Of a stretch of 64,000 bases of DNA, positions 42,800 through 51,781 are shown one piece after another (positions within the stretch are counted from its first letter, which is position 1; every line of letters begins with the position of its first letter). Origin of the DNA: Eremomyces bilateralis CBS 781.70 (lineage: Eukaryota; Ascomycota; Dothideomycetes; Eremomycetales; Eremomycetaceae). A program made the position numbers and the translations under genes. Below the pieces are notes generated by a model. It saw only the letters and a list, made by a program, of their open reading frames with translations, was not told the origin of the DNA and searched no databases. The stretch spans positions 421,744 to 485,743 of the forward strand of contig NW_022985076.1 of the NCBI RefSeq assembly GCF_010015585.1, given 5' to 3'.

Positions 42800-45700
42800 T
42801 TAAATCCTTCCCCCCCTCACAATCTCCCGCCCCACTACCTCCATCTCCCCACTCTCCGCTGTCCGCCGCCGCTCCACCACCCAATGAAACTCCCCACCCT
42901 TCCCTCCGTCCGCCTCGCGCACGTACGACACCGTGTCCGCTCCGCTGCCGCTACCGCTGTGCGCATGCGATGGCGACGTCGGGGATGCGTAGGTCGTGGG
43001 GCTATAGGGCGGGGGTTGGGGGAGGGGTTTGAGGGGCGGGGAGGAGAAGAGGGGGGCGGGGGTGGGGAGGGAGGGGATGGAGTCGTTGCTGATGGAGCTG
43101 CTGGGGGAGAAGCTGGTGGGATGGGGTGGGGAGGTGGAGAGGTTTGCGGGTGCGGTTGGGCTGTCGGGATCGGATTCGCCGTGCGCGGTCGGTGGGTGAA
43201 GGAGGACGACATCGGTGGCCGTGGGGTCTTTCACGAGCCGCGGCCGCTCTTCCTCGACGTCATACCCCACCACCCCGCCGTCGCTCCCCTCATCCCCCTC
43301 CGCATCAACATAACTCAACCCCGAAACCATCGCCCCAAACCGCGGACTCCCCCGCCTCCCCCCCACAGGACTCACCCCAAACCCGCCCCCCGTCGTCGCA
43401 ATCGGACTGCCCCCCCGCGATCCCCCGCCGTGGCTCGACCCCGCACTCCCCAAACTGACCTCGCTAGCTCCAAACGCGCCGCGCCGGAGCCGCATCAGCT
43501 GATTCAAGCTCATTTCCTCCTCATCCCAACCAATCTGCGCCAGCTGCGCGAGGCCAGGGCTCGCCACCGCCGCCGTCGCCGCCGCGGGGCCCAGCACGGC
43601 GTTCGCGCCGCTCATGAAGCTCCCTACACTCGCGAACGAGTTCCGCGTGCTCTGCTCGCTGCGCTCCGTGATGGGCGTCAAGTTCGGTTCGCGGACGCTA
43701 CGGGAGCGAGCGACGGGGTCGATGCCGCGGGGAGCAAAGACACCGCCGATGCTGGAGGCTTCGGTGACGGCGGCGGGGCCGAGCTGGGCGGAGGAGGCGT
43801 AGAAGCCGAATTCCCGGCCGTATTCGCCGTCGGAGTCGTAGGCGAGGGCTTCGGCGTTGGCAGCGGCGATCATGGGATCGGAGGCGAGGGACGGATCGAG
43901 GTCGGAGTCGTAGTCGATGAAGAGCTTTCCGGAGAAGGGGTCGGATGGATCGTCAGAGTCCGAGAAGAATCCCATGGATGAGGGCGTGAAAGAGACGGTG
44001 TGGGGTGCTGGTGGGGAGACTGCCGTGGATAGGCTGAGGTGGCCGGAAGAAGGGATGAGGCTCGGACGGGAGGAGAGGGATGGGTCGGACCGAGCGGGAG
44101 AATGGCCTTCATCTCTATCTGCCTCGAAGGAGGACGAGGCCTGAGAGGTGCTGAGGTCGGTAGCGTCGGAGTGCTGGCCGGCAGCTGCGTTCTCAGGGAC
44201 GGGGACATCGATACTGGCCTTGCGAGTGAAACGGCCGGAGTCCGCAGCACGGTTAGCAGCTTCAGCCAATGCTCCGTGGTAGTCTGACAACGTCGCGAAG
44301 TTGGTGCTCATTTTCAACCGTGGCTTTGCATTTTGTGCAGCCCGTCTGATCCCACCGCTGTGGGACTCGCTGCCGATAAAGCCACCCGGATCTAAAGTGG
44401 ACTCCTTCTCTCCAACCGGCGGCACCCGTCCCTTATTGAACCTTTGATTCAACGGGTGATCCGGATCGTCAAAGATCGACTCGTCGAACTCGCTCTCTCC
44501 AACCTCCCCCATCACCCCGTCGTCAAAATACAGGTTCTCGTCGCCGAAATCCGACTTGAATCGACGGCTTTGGCTACCCGAGGGTTGCAGGGAGGTCGTT
44601 GGGAAATTCGAGATCTGCGTGCTCGGGTCCATGGTCACTTGGATGGCGCCGTCGGAGCCATTGATTTCCAGTCCCTGGGCGGTGAATGTAGTATTCGACT
44701 GAGGTTGGTCTGGCGCGTCTGCCAGCGGTCGGCCGCCCAGCACGTTTTCAGCCGTCCCATACATAGAACCGTGCGTTGGAAGTCCGTTGAAGGGATGCTC
44801 GCTCCCCACGGCACTCGAAGCGTTCCCATTCAGCATCACCGCGGAGACGTCGATAGACGACTGATTAGCGATCCGATTATACGCCGCCATCTCATCCTCC
44901 TCATCATCGCAATTAACTCCAGGGATTTGCTCCTCGAAGTCATCGAACTCGTCCATATCGTACATGTCATTGTAGTCGTCCTCCGCGTCCTCTCGCGAAT
45001 CGTGCTTCGTGGCACGCGCGGCGGCTTTCTGCTTGTGTCGTTCCTCCAGGATCCGCTCTTGGAGCGCGGAGTCGCCGCTGCCCAACTGGAAGCTGAAGCG
45101 GGAGGCGTTGCTGGTTTTGTGGGGAAGGAGGCGGTGGAGGCTGGAGCTCGTGCGGGAACTGGCGGTGGTTCGTTGGGAGAGGGTGTGGGAGGCGGTTTTG
45201 CGACTCTCGCGGGCTGACCCCGGGATCGATTCCACCACCTCCCAGGTTTCCTGTTCTTGGTCGACGAGACTGTGCGTTGGCCGCGATTCCGGCATTAGAG
45301 TAGGAGACGGTGACTTTCTAGGTACCGGCGGAGGCTCTCGCTCGGGGGGTGGGGGCAGCATCGAATTTCTCGCAATGAAGTTCTGGTTTGCAAGCGCTTC
45401 GGCTCGAACCCCGGATTGTGAGTTGTCCAGGCTCGGTTGTTCGTCGAAATGTTCTCGAAAAACCGGCGTGTGCTCCATATCCGGCCGCAAGTCGGCGGCG
45501 CGTCCATCAGCGCTTCCGCGTCTTGTGTTTGTCCTGGATTCCTCGGATGATGGTGCTACGTGTCCGACGTTGTTCGACGATATGTTCCGCTTGGGCCTTG
45601 GGACGCTGAAGTCATGCACACCTTTGCCAATAATTCGAGGATCATAGTCGTCTGGTAAATCCGGTACCGTCCGATTCCGACGGCTCACAAGGGAGTCGTC

Positions 45701-46417
45701 GGCCAATTCCAGGACCGCTCCTGAACGTCGCCGCAAGAGCAACGACATGGGGTTTCGCAAGTTAAGTTTTGTCCTCCCCTGTTTCGCTGAGATTGGCTGT
45801 GGAGGCGGTGGTGGCAGAGGAGGAAGTTGCTTGGAGGAAGACGGTCGTTCTTGGGGCGCAGCATCTCGAGAAGTGGTAGGAGAGAGATACAGGCTTGATG
45901 ACGGTACTGGCGGTAATTCACGATCCCTTTCTTGTTGCGTGTCCCTTGGCTGGTAAGACGGTGTTTGTCCAAACGTATATTGTCCACGATTTCGAAAGCC
46001 TGTCGTTCCTGGGGTATACGATCTCCTTGCAGCATCTTGGCTTCTCTGCATTGTTGGTCGAGGATCCGCTTTCGGTTCGCTTTCAACCCTCTCTAGAGGC
46101 TCCATCGGCCGTTCCTGCAATGTGGGCAGCATCTCCTCCGCATCCCCTCTCCGGTTCGACGACTGATCATTCCCGGATGTTGGTCGAAACGCATTCGGGG
46201 CTTGCGATAGGGATGACGGACCATGCTGCGACGCGACCCGAGGAATGGGGGGGAGAATGGGCGGATATGGCGATATCGGCGAGTGCGCGGAGGTAGGTTG
46301 CGATTCGGAGATGCCCAGACCAGATAGCGGTGCAGCGAAGGAGTCGGGGGGAGCGGCGGAGTCGGGAGAAACAGGCGTGGAGCCGGAGCGTTTATGGGAG
46401 CGGAGGTAGGAGAACAT
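42800..46417 (-). CDS. Large disordered conserved fungal protein, function unknown
   Basis: One open frame of 1205 residues starts MFSYLRSHKRSGSTPVSP. It is mainly disordered: Pro-rich at the N-terminus (PPILPPIPRVAS, LPPLPPPPPQ), Ser/Asp-rich later. Islands that look conserved are LNLRNPMSLLLRRRSG, DDYDPRIIGKGVHDFSVPRP, KMSTNFATLSDYHGALAEAA, LFIDYDSDLDPSLASDPMI and FHWVVERRR near the end. Acidic Asp/Glu patches (DDYNDMYDMDEFDDFEE) resemble binding segments. No enzyme or membrane domain is seen. A scaffold in signalling or polarity is possible but unsupported. The ORF-sized antisense frames opposite the GC-rich C-terminal part are shadows. It is divergent from the RA-PH gene with 1.35 kb between. 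Confidence 0.83.
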   Translation of the reverse strand: MFSYLRSHKRSGSTPVSPDSAAPPDSFAAPLSGLGISESQPTSAHSPISPYPPILPPIPRVASQHGPSSLSQAPNAFRPTSGNDQSSNRRGDAEEMLPTLQERPMEPLERVESEPKADPRPTMQRSQDAARRSYTPGTTGFRNRGQYTFGQTPSYQPRDTQQERDRELPPVPSSSLYLSPTTSRDAAPQERPSSSKQLPPLPPPPPQPISAKQGRTKLNLRNPMSLLLRRRSGAVLELADDSLVSRRNRTVPDLPDDYDPRIIGKGVHDFSVPRPKRNISSNNVGHVAPSSEESRTNTRRGSADGRAADLRPDMEHTPVFREHFDEQPSLDNSQSGVRAEALANQNFIARNSMLPPPPEREPPPVPRKSPSPTLMPESRPTHSLVDQEQETWEVVESIPGSARESRKTASHTLSQRTTASSRTSSSLHRLLPHKTSNASRFSFQLGSGDSALQERILEERHKQKAAARATKHDSREDAEDDYNDMYDMDEFDDFEEQIPGVNCDDEEDEMAAYNRIANQSSIDVSAVMLNGNASSAVGSEHPFNGLPTHGSMYGTAENVLGGRPLADAPDQPQSNTTFTAQGLEINGSDGAIQVTMDPSTQISNFPTTSLQPSGSQSRRFKSDFGDENLYFDDGVMGEVGESEFDESIFDDPDHPLNQRFNKGRVPPVGEKESTLDPGGFIGSESHSGGIRRAAQNAKPRLKMSTNFATLSDYHGALAEAANRAADSGRFTRKASIDVPVPENAAAGQHSDATDLSTSQASSSFEADRDEGHSPARSDPSLSSRPSLIPSSGHLSLSTAVSPPAPHTVSFTPSSMGFFSDSDDPSDPFSGKLFIDYDSDLDPSLASDPMIAAANAEALAYDSDGEYGREFGFYASSAQLGPAAVTEASSIGGVFAPRGIDPVARSRSVREPNLTPITERSEQSTRNSFASVGSFMSGANAVLGPAAATAAVASPGLAQLAQIGWDEEEMSLNQLMRLRRGAFGASEVSLGSAGSSHGGGSRGGSPIATTGGGFGVSPVGGRRGSPRFGAMVSGLSYVDAEGDEGSDGGVVGYDVEEERPRLVKDPTATDVVLLHPPTAHGESDPDSPTAPANLSTSPPHPTSFSPSSSISNDSIPSLPTPAPLFSSPPLKPLPQPPPYSPTTYASPTSPSHAHSGSGSGADTVSYVREADGGKGGEFHWVVERRRTAESGEMEVVGREIVRGGRI

Positions 46418-47766
46418 GTTGGGAGAGGTTATGCGTTTACGGAGGATCGGAGGTCAGCCTCCCAGCCCGTAGGCTGAATCTCGTACTAACAAAGCCAGTT
46501 GAAAGCCGAGTGAGGGGTGCTGGTTGAAGATTGGGGGAATGGGATTTGATCAAGGACATCCCTTGTGTAGAGACGGAAAAGCCGTGTATGAAGTATGTTT
46601 ATGTTGAGGACAACATGTGAGGGCAACATGTGAGGGCAACATGTGAGGACCACCACGGTGTAAAGCACGGCTACGCATGAAGGGTGGAAAGTGACATGAA
46701 ACCTGAAGATGTCGTCAGCAATGGGTGGAACGAGCGGGCGGAGGAGAGTCCCTACCCAGTCAGCTCAGGGCGGGTCAATGACCCCGAACGCGGTATTGCT
46801 TACAATTGAACGTGCACTGGGTTACTGGGTAGCATACTCCAGCTGACAAGAACAATTGTCGGGAGAGTCTCGTTCGATCTACAATGTTGTAGGAGGCTTA
46901 GATATTCCATGAATAGATGAACCGAATGGACGCAGTGGATGTTATGTGAAGTTGCTCAGTTAGAAGATATTGGCCTGAGGCGACATCAGGCAGCCACATT
47001 ATTTATATTCGATTGCCAAGTCCAAGTTCCAGTCTCGAAAGTTCATTATAAGGGATATTCCACGATTGTCTCAACAGCCAACCATGATTGTTTATTGGGC
47101 TCTCTACTCGTATTCCTGCCTCTCTCTTCCAAGATGGATCGAGACTTGCATGATAAAATGCTTGGTTTTTTAATTCAGTAACTGATTGTTATAATGTACA
47201 CTGGAGTCCCTTCAAGTAAAACCCTAGAGTCGTTGATGACATAAGTTCCAATAATGATGCCCTGGGGCCTGGCAGGCTGGCACCATGTATGGCTGGGAGC
47301 CTGGGACTATGGACTATGGAGGTATTGCCTTAATGTATTGATGCCTTATTTTCCGCCTTGATGCCTTGTATATCTGCCTGTGCTGTGCCAGTGCCTGTGC
47401 CAGTGCCAGTGCCGATCGCCGTCTGCTCCTTCCCCCTCTGCTCTTTCCCCGCTGAAATCCTTCCAGATGCAATTTACGAGATCCGTCAAATCGCATGTTG
47501 CATTCCTCCCTTTTATCCCCCAATTCTATAATTCCTTCTACCACCTTGGCAATGCTGCCCAGACAATTATCTAGGAGACATCCAATTAACCGTCGGGATT
47601 GATCCTCTGCTCCATGCCAGCTCACCTTGCGGTCGTGTCCCCTAACTCTCCCTCGCCAGCGCATCGTGTGATCTAGACTCCGTAACCTTCGCTTTCTCGT
47701 CTTCATGTTGTGCGACACCCAAATTCCTCACGAAAACCACTTGCATTCCCTTCCCCGATAGCCATC
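46418..47766. promoter_or_regulatory. Divergent intergenic region (1.35 kb)
   Basis: This lies between the disordered-protein gene and the RA-PH gene. It contains a three-copy tandem repeat at 46611-46648. The stretch 46939-47181 is open for 80 codons but AT-rich and not protein-like. It probably carries both promoters and leaders. Confidence 0.4.
46611..46648. repeat. 13-bp tandem repeat, three copies
   Basis: The unit CAACATGTGAGGG occurs three times in direct succession about 190-230 bp upstream of the minus-strand start at 46417. CATGTG is an E-box-like core. Confidence 0.8.
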
Positions 47767-50412
47767 ATGGAGACTGTCGACCGTCCTCCCAAAATGTCGC
47801 GCTACCGCTCCGTGCGAAAGGCCCAGCAGCAACACCTCGACACCGCGCCTGCCGACCCGCTTCCTTCCCTCCCCATGCCAGACGCAAATCCGGCTCCCGT
47901 AGGCGTGGCACGCAGCATGTCGCGTTATCATCGCTCGAAATCTGTGAGGAGTGCCAACGCCCCGGTCGTCCCTGCGATGCGCAGCCCGCCAAATACAGCT
48001 CCAGGGTCACCCCCGAACGAGGGGATGCGGATGCGATCGACGACGAACCCTGGCCGCTCCCCCACCAGTGACGGTAGCAACACTGTTCCAACCTCGCCGA
48101 TTCCATCGCAATCACGATCTGGAATGGTCTCACAAGCCGCGCGTCCCTTCACCTCGGCGCGCAATGCGCAAACCGCGCCCACGTACATGCCGCAACCACA
48201 TCAACCCCTCACGGCGCATGAGGAGGCACGTCAGTTGATCGCTAATGAGACGGAGCGGCAGAGGCGGATGCGGGAGAAACAACAGCAGGAGAAGCGGGAA
48301 CGGGAGCGATTGCTGCAGCGGGAAGCGGAAGTGGAACGCAGGGGTCGGGAAGAGGAGGACAAGGAGGCCCAGCGATTACAAAAGGAACAGGAGCATGTCG
48401 AAAGGGAGAGGGCGAAGGCGATGAGCAAGCTCAGCAACCATTCCAGATCCCATGACCAGGAACCGGCACGATTACCAGCCACAAGGGAAGCGAGCCTGCC
48501 TAAGAGCCTGCCCAAGAGCCTGCCCAAGAGCCTCCCAAGCTCGGGGACGGACAAGGAACCGTCGCATTCGAAGATGGGATTTGGCTTCTTGAGGAAGAAA
48601 GAACACGATGCGCCAACTCAGCTTCTAAAAGAAACGAAACCATACATCGAAGCAACGATTCGGCCAGGTGGAGGCGGGATCGTCCCTCGCGTCGATGCGC
48701 CACTATCGGCTGTCAATGCTGGAGACCGACGTGTCACGATTGAGTGCGAGAACTCGCGTATCATGCTTCCGGTAACTCCTACGACGACACCCATGGACTT
48801 GATCCGGTCAGCGGAGATCTGTTTGTCACAGGCCGTCGACACGAAGACGGCCGTGGTCCTCGAGCTATTCGAGAAAGTTGGCGTACAACGACCGGTACGA
48901 AGATACGAGCATATCCGAGACGTGCTCAACTCTTGGGACGAGGACACTTCCAATACCTTAATCCTCATCCCTTCCTCCGCCGAGAACAATGATGACCTCG
49001 TCGCGGAAACGGTTCCCCGCCAAAAACCAAAGGGGTCCTGGCCGGTCCTGTACTCTCAAACCCCGTCCAAATGGTCGAAACGCTGGGTTTACATCAACCA
49101 AGACGGACAAGTGACGGTCTCCAAGAATCGCGACGCTTCCACAAAAGACCAAACCAACGTGTGTCATCTCTCCGACTTCGATATCTACACCCCGACCCCA
49201 CGGCAGCGGAAACACAAGGTGAAGCCCCCGAAAAAGCATTGCTTCGCCATCAAGAGCCAACAGAAATCGAGCATGTTTATGTCCACCTCGACCTTTGTGC
49301 ACTTCTTCTGCACCCCCGACAAGCAACTCGCCGACGACTTCTATCGAGCCGTCCAAGGCTGGCGGAGCTGGTATCTTGTCCACGTCCTCGGCGAAGGGGA
49401 AAAGAAGCCCAGTCCGAAACGCAGCGACCAGCGAGAGGGCCCACCGCTCGGGAGGTCGAATACCACCGCCGCCGCACGCCTTCGCCGCAACTCCACCAAC
49501 TCCATCGAATCCCACTACCAACTCGGTTCCTTCCAACCCCTCCTCGACTTCTCGGAGTTCACCAGCTCTCACGTCCGCCAACCCAGCGCCACCACCAACC
49601 CCTCCACCCATCCCCGACCTTCCATCGATACCCCCCGCGCCCTCCACACCCGCAAACCCTCCCTCCGCACCCGCGCCCCCCCAAGCGCCTTCCCCGCCCG
49701 CTACGCCACCGACACCACCCCTCCCTCCAGCCCCCCTGACGTCAACCCACCCCACCAACCCCTCCTCACCCTCGCCGACCCCGACGTCTTCGTCCCCACC
49801 TCCCTTCTCGGCCGCACCTACACCCAACGCCAAAAAGCCCAACAAGACCGCGACCGCAACGCCCCTCCGAAACCCTTCTCCGACCGTCCCCCCACTGCCA
49901 CCGCATCCAACCCCCCCGCCCGCACCACCTCCACCCGCTCCTCCCATCCCCGCCCCTCCACCGACACCAAACCCCTCGTCGACCTCACCCCAACCTACCG
50001 TCCCCCGCCCCAACACGCCCGCAAAGGCCGTGGCGTGCCCCTCCCCTCGTCAGGTGGCGTGCTGATCGGGCTCGCAGGCCGCGCTGTCGGGCCTGATGGG
50101 TATGACCTTTGCAGTCCAGAGCGCGCGGTCGGGGTGGAGCGGGGTAAGAGTTTGCGGGGGCAAGGGGTGAAGGTGCAGCACGTATCGTCGGGGGCTGGGT
50201 ATCAGGGAGGAGAGGAGGCGGGATTTACGGGTGGGGGGCTGTTGGCGGGGAGTCGGAGCGGGCAGGGGGTGGGGAAGGGAAGGGGGGTGATGAGTGGGAC
50301 GCAGGCGAGGGGGCCGATGGTGGATGTGAGGGAGCAGAGTCGGTTTGCGGAGGGGAGTTTGTTGGGAAGGATTGCGAGGAGGGAGGGGGATGCCCCGATT
50401 GAGCGGGGGTAG
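47767..50412 (+). CDS. RA-PH domain adaptor protein
   Basis: This single-exon gene of 881 residues starts at the ATG of 47767 (the frame upstream has no ATG). A basic N-terminus (MSRYRSVRKA) precedes a strong coiled coil at about residues 150-230 (EETERQRR-type Glu/Arg heptads). A Ras-association-like domain spans about 320-410 (RRVTIECENSRIMLPV, ELFEKVGVQRPVRRYEHIRD). A PH domain spans about 425-540 (WPVLYSQTPSKWSKRWVYIN, KKHCFAIKSQQ, LADDFYRAVQGWRSWYL). The order coiled coil-RA-PH is that of MRL/Grb7-type adaptors, which link small GTPases to the membrane and actin. The C-terminal 340 residues are Pro/Ser-rich and disordered. The partner GTPase is unknown. Confidence 0.92.
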   Translation: METVDRPPKMSRYRSVRKAQQQHLDTAPADPLPSLPMPDANPAPVGVARSMSRYHRSKSVRSANAPVVPAMRSPPNTAPGSPPNEGMRMRSTTNPGRSPTSDGSNTVPTSPIPSQSRSGMVSQAARPFTSARNAQTAPTYMPQPHQPLTAHEEARQLIANETERQRRMREKQQQEKRERERLLQREAEVERRGREEEDKEAQRLQKEQEHVERERAKAMSKLSNHSRSHDQEPARLPATREASLPKSLPKSLPKSLPSSGTDKEPSHSKMGFGFLRKKEHDAPTQLLKETKPYIEATIRPGGGGIVPRVDAPLSAVNAGDRRVTIECENSRIMLPVTPTTTPMDLIRSAEICLSQAVDTKTAVVLELFEKVGVQRPVRRYEHIRDVLNSWDEDTSNTLILIPSSAENNDDLVAETVPRQKPKGSWPVLYSQTPSKWSKRWVYINQDGQVTVSKNRDASTKDQTNVCHLSDFDIYTPTPRQRKHKVKPPKKHCFAIKSQQKSSMFMSTSTFVHFFCTPDKQLADDFYRAVQGWRSWYLVHVLGEGEKKPSPKRSDQREGPPLGRSNTTAAARLRRNSTNSIESHYQLGSFQPLLDFSEFTSSHVRQPSATTNPSTHPRPSIDTPRALHTRKPSLRTRAPPSAFPARYATDTTPPSSPPDVNPPHQPLLTLADPDVFVPTSLLGRTYTQRQKAQQDRDRNAPPKPFSDRPPTATASNPPARTTSTRSSHPRPSTDTKPLVDLTPTYRPPPQHARKGRGVPLPSSGGVLIGLAGRAVGPDGYDLCSPERAVGVERGKSLRGQGVKVQHVSSGAGYQGGEEAGFTGGGLLAGSRSGQGVGKGRGVMSGTQARGPMVDVREQSRFAEGSLLGRIARREGDAPIERG
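48493..48540 (+). repeat. In-frame SLPK tandem repeat
   Basis: A 12-bp unit (AGCCTGCCCAAG and variants) repeats four times inside the RA-PH gene, encoding SLPKSLPKSLPKSLPS between the coiled coil and the RA domain. It is likely length-variable between strains. Confidence 0.85.
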
Positions 50413-50806
50413 GTGGGGCTGGAGTTTGTTCATTTGGGTTGAGCGGGTTGAGCGTGCGGAGATATCCGGGGTAGATTTACGTTGGATTTAGCTGTATTTG
50501 GATGGATTGCGTTGGAGAACCCAGATACGTATGATATATGTTTATGAAGGAATGTTATGACCATCTCTATCGAGTCTCTATGATATCCTTGCGGGTCCAT
50601 TATAAACCATATCCACAAATCGACATGACAACTTTTATATATCTCAGAGTGTAGGGTATCATCTATTATTTTAGCCCACAGCAAAGTGTACGCCATCACC
50701 ATCTGAACAATCCCAGCGCCATCCCATGCAAATCTCGTTCCAACAGCCAAAACAGCCAACCCACCATGCTTTTATCCATATCGTACACGTACAACCACCC
50801 CTTCCC
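50413..50806. other. Convergent intergenic region
   Basis: These 394 bp hold the 3' flanks of the RA-PH gene and TIM22. Nothing else is seen. Confidence 0.5.
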
Positions 50807-51486
50807 TCACTCCACCGCAAACCGCTTCTCATCCTCCCCCTTCCTCAACCACCACTCAATCCCCACACTAAACAACGCAAACCCCCCGGCCCCCACCGCC
50901 GCCCCCCGCGGCCCCGTCTTCCGCGCCAAAATTCCCCCCGCGAACGCCCCCGCCCAGATCCCGTTCCACATGTCGTCCTTCGCCCGCAGCGCGCTGACGC
51001 CGCACTCCAGCCCGCTGAACAGGAAGCCGACGGTGCCGAAGTTGCGGCCGGTGGAGAGGGCGGCGCGGCCGGTTTCGGCGAAGCCGAGTTTGAGTTGTTG
51101 GCGGAGGGGGAGGGTGGAGATTTCGGGGGCGGTGGGGGAGAGAGGGGTGTCGTAGCGCATCTGGGTGGGTGTTAGGATATGGTGGAGGAATGAAGGGGGC
51201 CCAGAGGTTAGGGAGTTGGAGTAGACCTACCGCGGAGGTGAACACGCCGAACATCGCTCCTAATCCCGCGCCCATGACCGCCGCCATGCAGCTCTTAAAC
51301 GCACAACTCTCGCCGGCGCCCTCGATCTGCGGGTGATGGTTAGCATGCGGAGGTACGAGGCTGGACTCGGGGTTGAAGGAGGCGTACCGCTTTCACGTAT
51401 TGTTGTTCTTGGTGGCTCATGCCTGCCGCCGGCCCGCCCCCCGGCCGCTGGGGGAAGGGGAAGCCGCTGCCGCCCGGAAGAGACAT
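50807..51486 (-). CDS. TIM22: Mitochondrial inner-membrane translocase TIM22
   Basis: Three exons (51486-51388, 51326-51231, 51160-50807) join in phase to 182 residues. The first exon encodes a Gly/Pro-rich tail and MSHQEQQYVKA. The core matches the Tim17/22/23 fold: ESCAFKSCMAAVMGAGLGAM (conserved Cys pair and first membrane helix), PLRQQLKLGFAETGRAALST, GRNFGTVGFLFSGLECGVSA, then LRAKDDMWNGIWAGAFAGGI and a last helix. TIM22 forms the carrier translocase that inserts metabolite carriers and other multi-span proteins into the inner membrane. Length is normal. The upstream region abuts the long mariner copy: the element's end is about 160 bp before the start codon, so the insertion may sit in the promoter. 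Confidence 0.96.
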
Positions 51487-51781
51487 GGTAAGTATCTAGT
51501 AATGGGGGAGGTGCTGGGTGAAGTCGCGGTTGGAAAAAGATGATCTTGAGACTTGGATTGATCTGGATCAATGTTGATGTAGGTTTTGTGCCTGAGGTTG
51601 TAAGGCAAACACAGTTTCGCTTGTGAGGCTATAAGGCACCCACTGCTCTCTTGGGGGAAGAAATTGATGGCCCATACAAAGCGTCTTGGCACGAATTACA
51701 TCACCAGTTTTCCAGAGCTCTACAAATCACAACTAACAGATTACAAACTCCAATCTACTACAACGCCACTGTCTTCTCTTC

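Noticed and set aside
42665-43981. A 438-codon plus-strand frame opposite the disordered-protein gene
   Set aside because: It is Gly/Pro/Arg low complexity, antisense to an ATG-started 1205-codon frame with recognisable ascomycete-type motifs.
48958-50016. A 352-codon minus-strand Gly-rich frame and overlapping plus-strand frames in the RA-PH gene
   Set aside because: They are shadows of the C-rich Pro/Ser coding region; the RA and PH domains fix the true frame.
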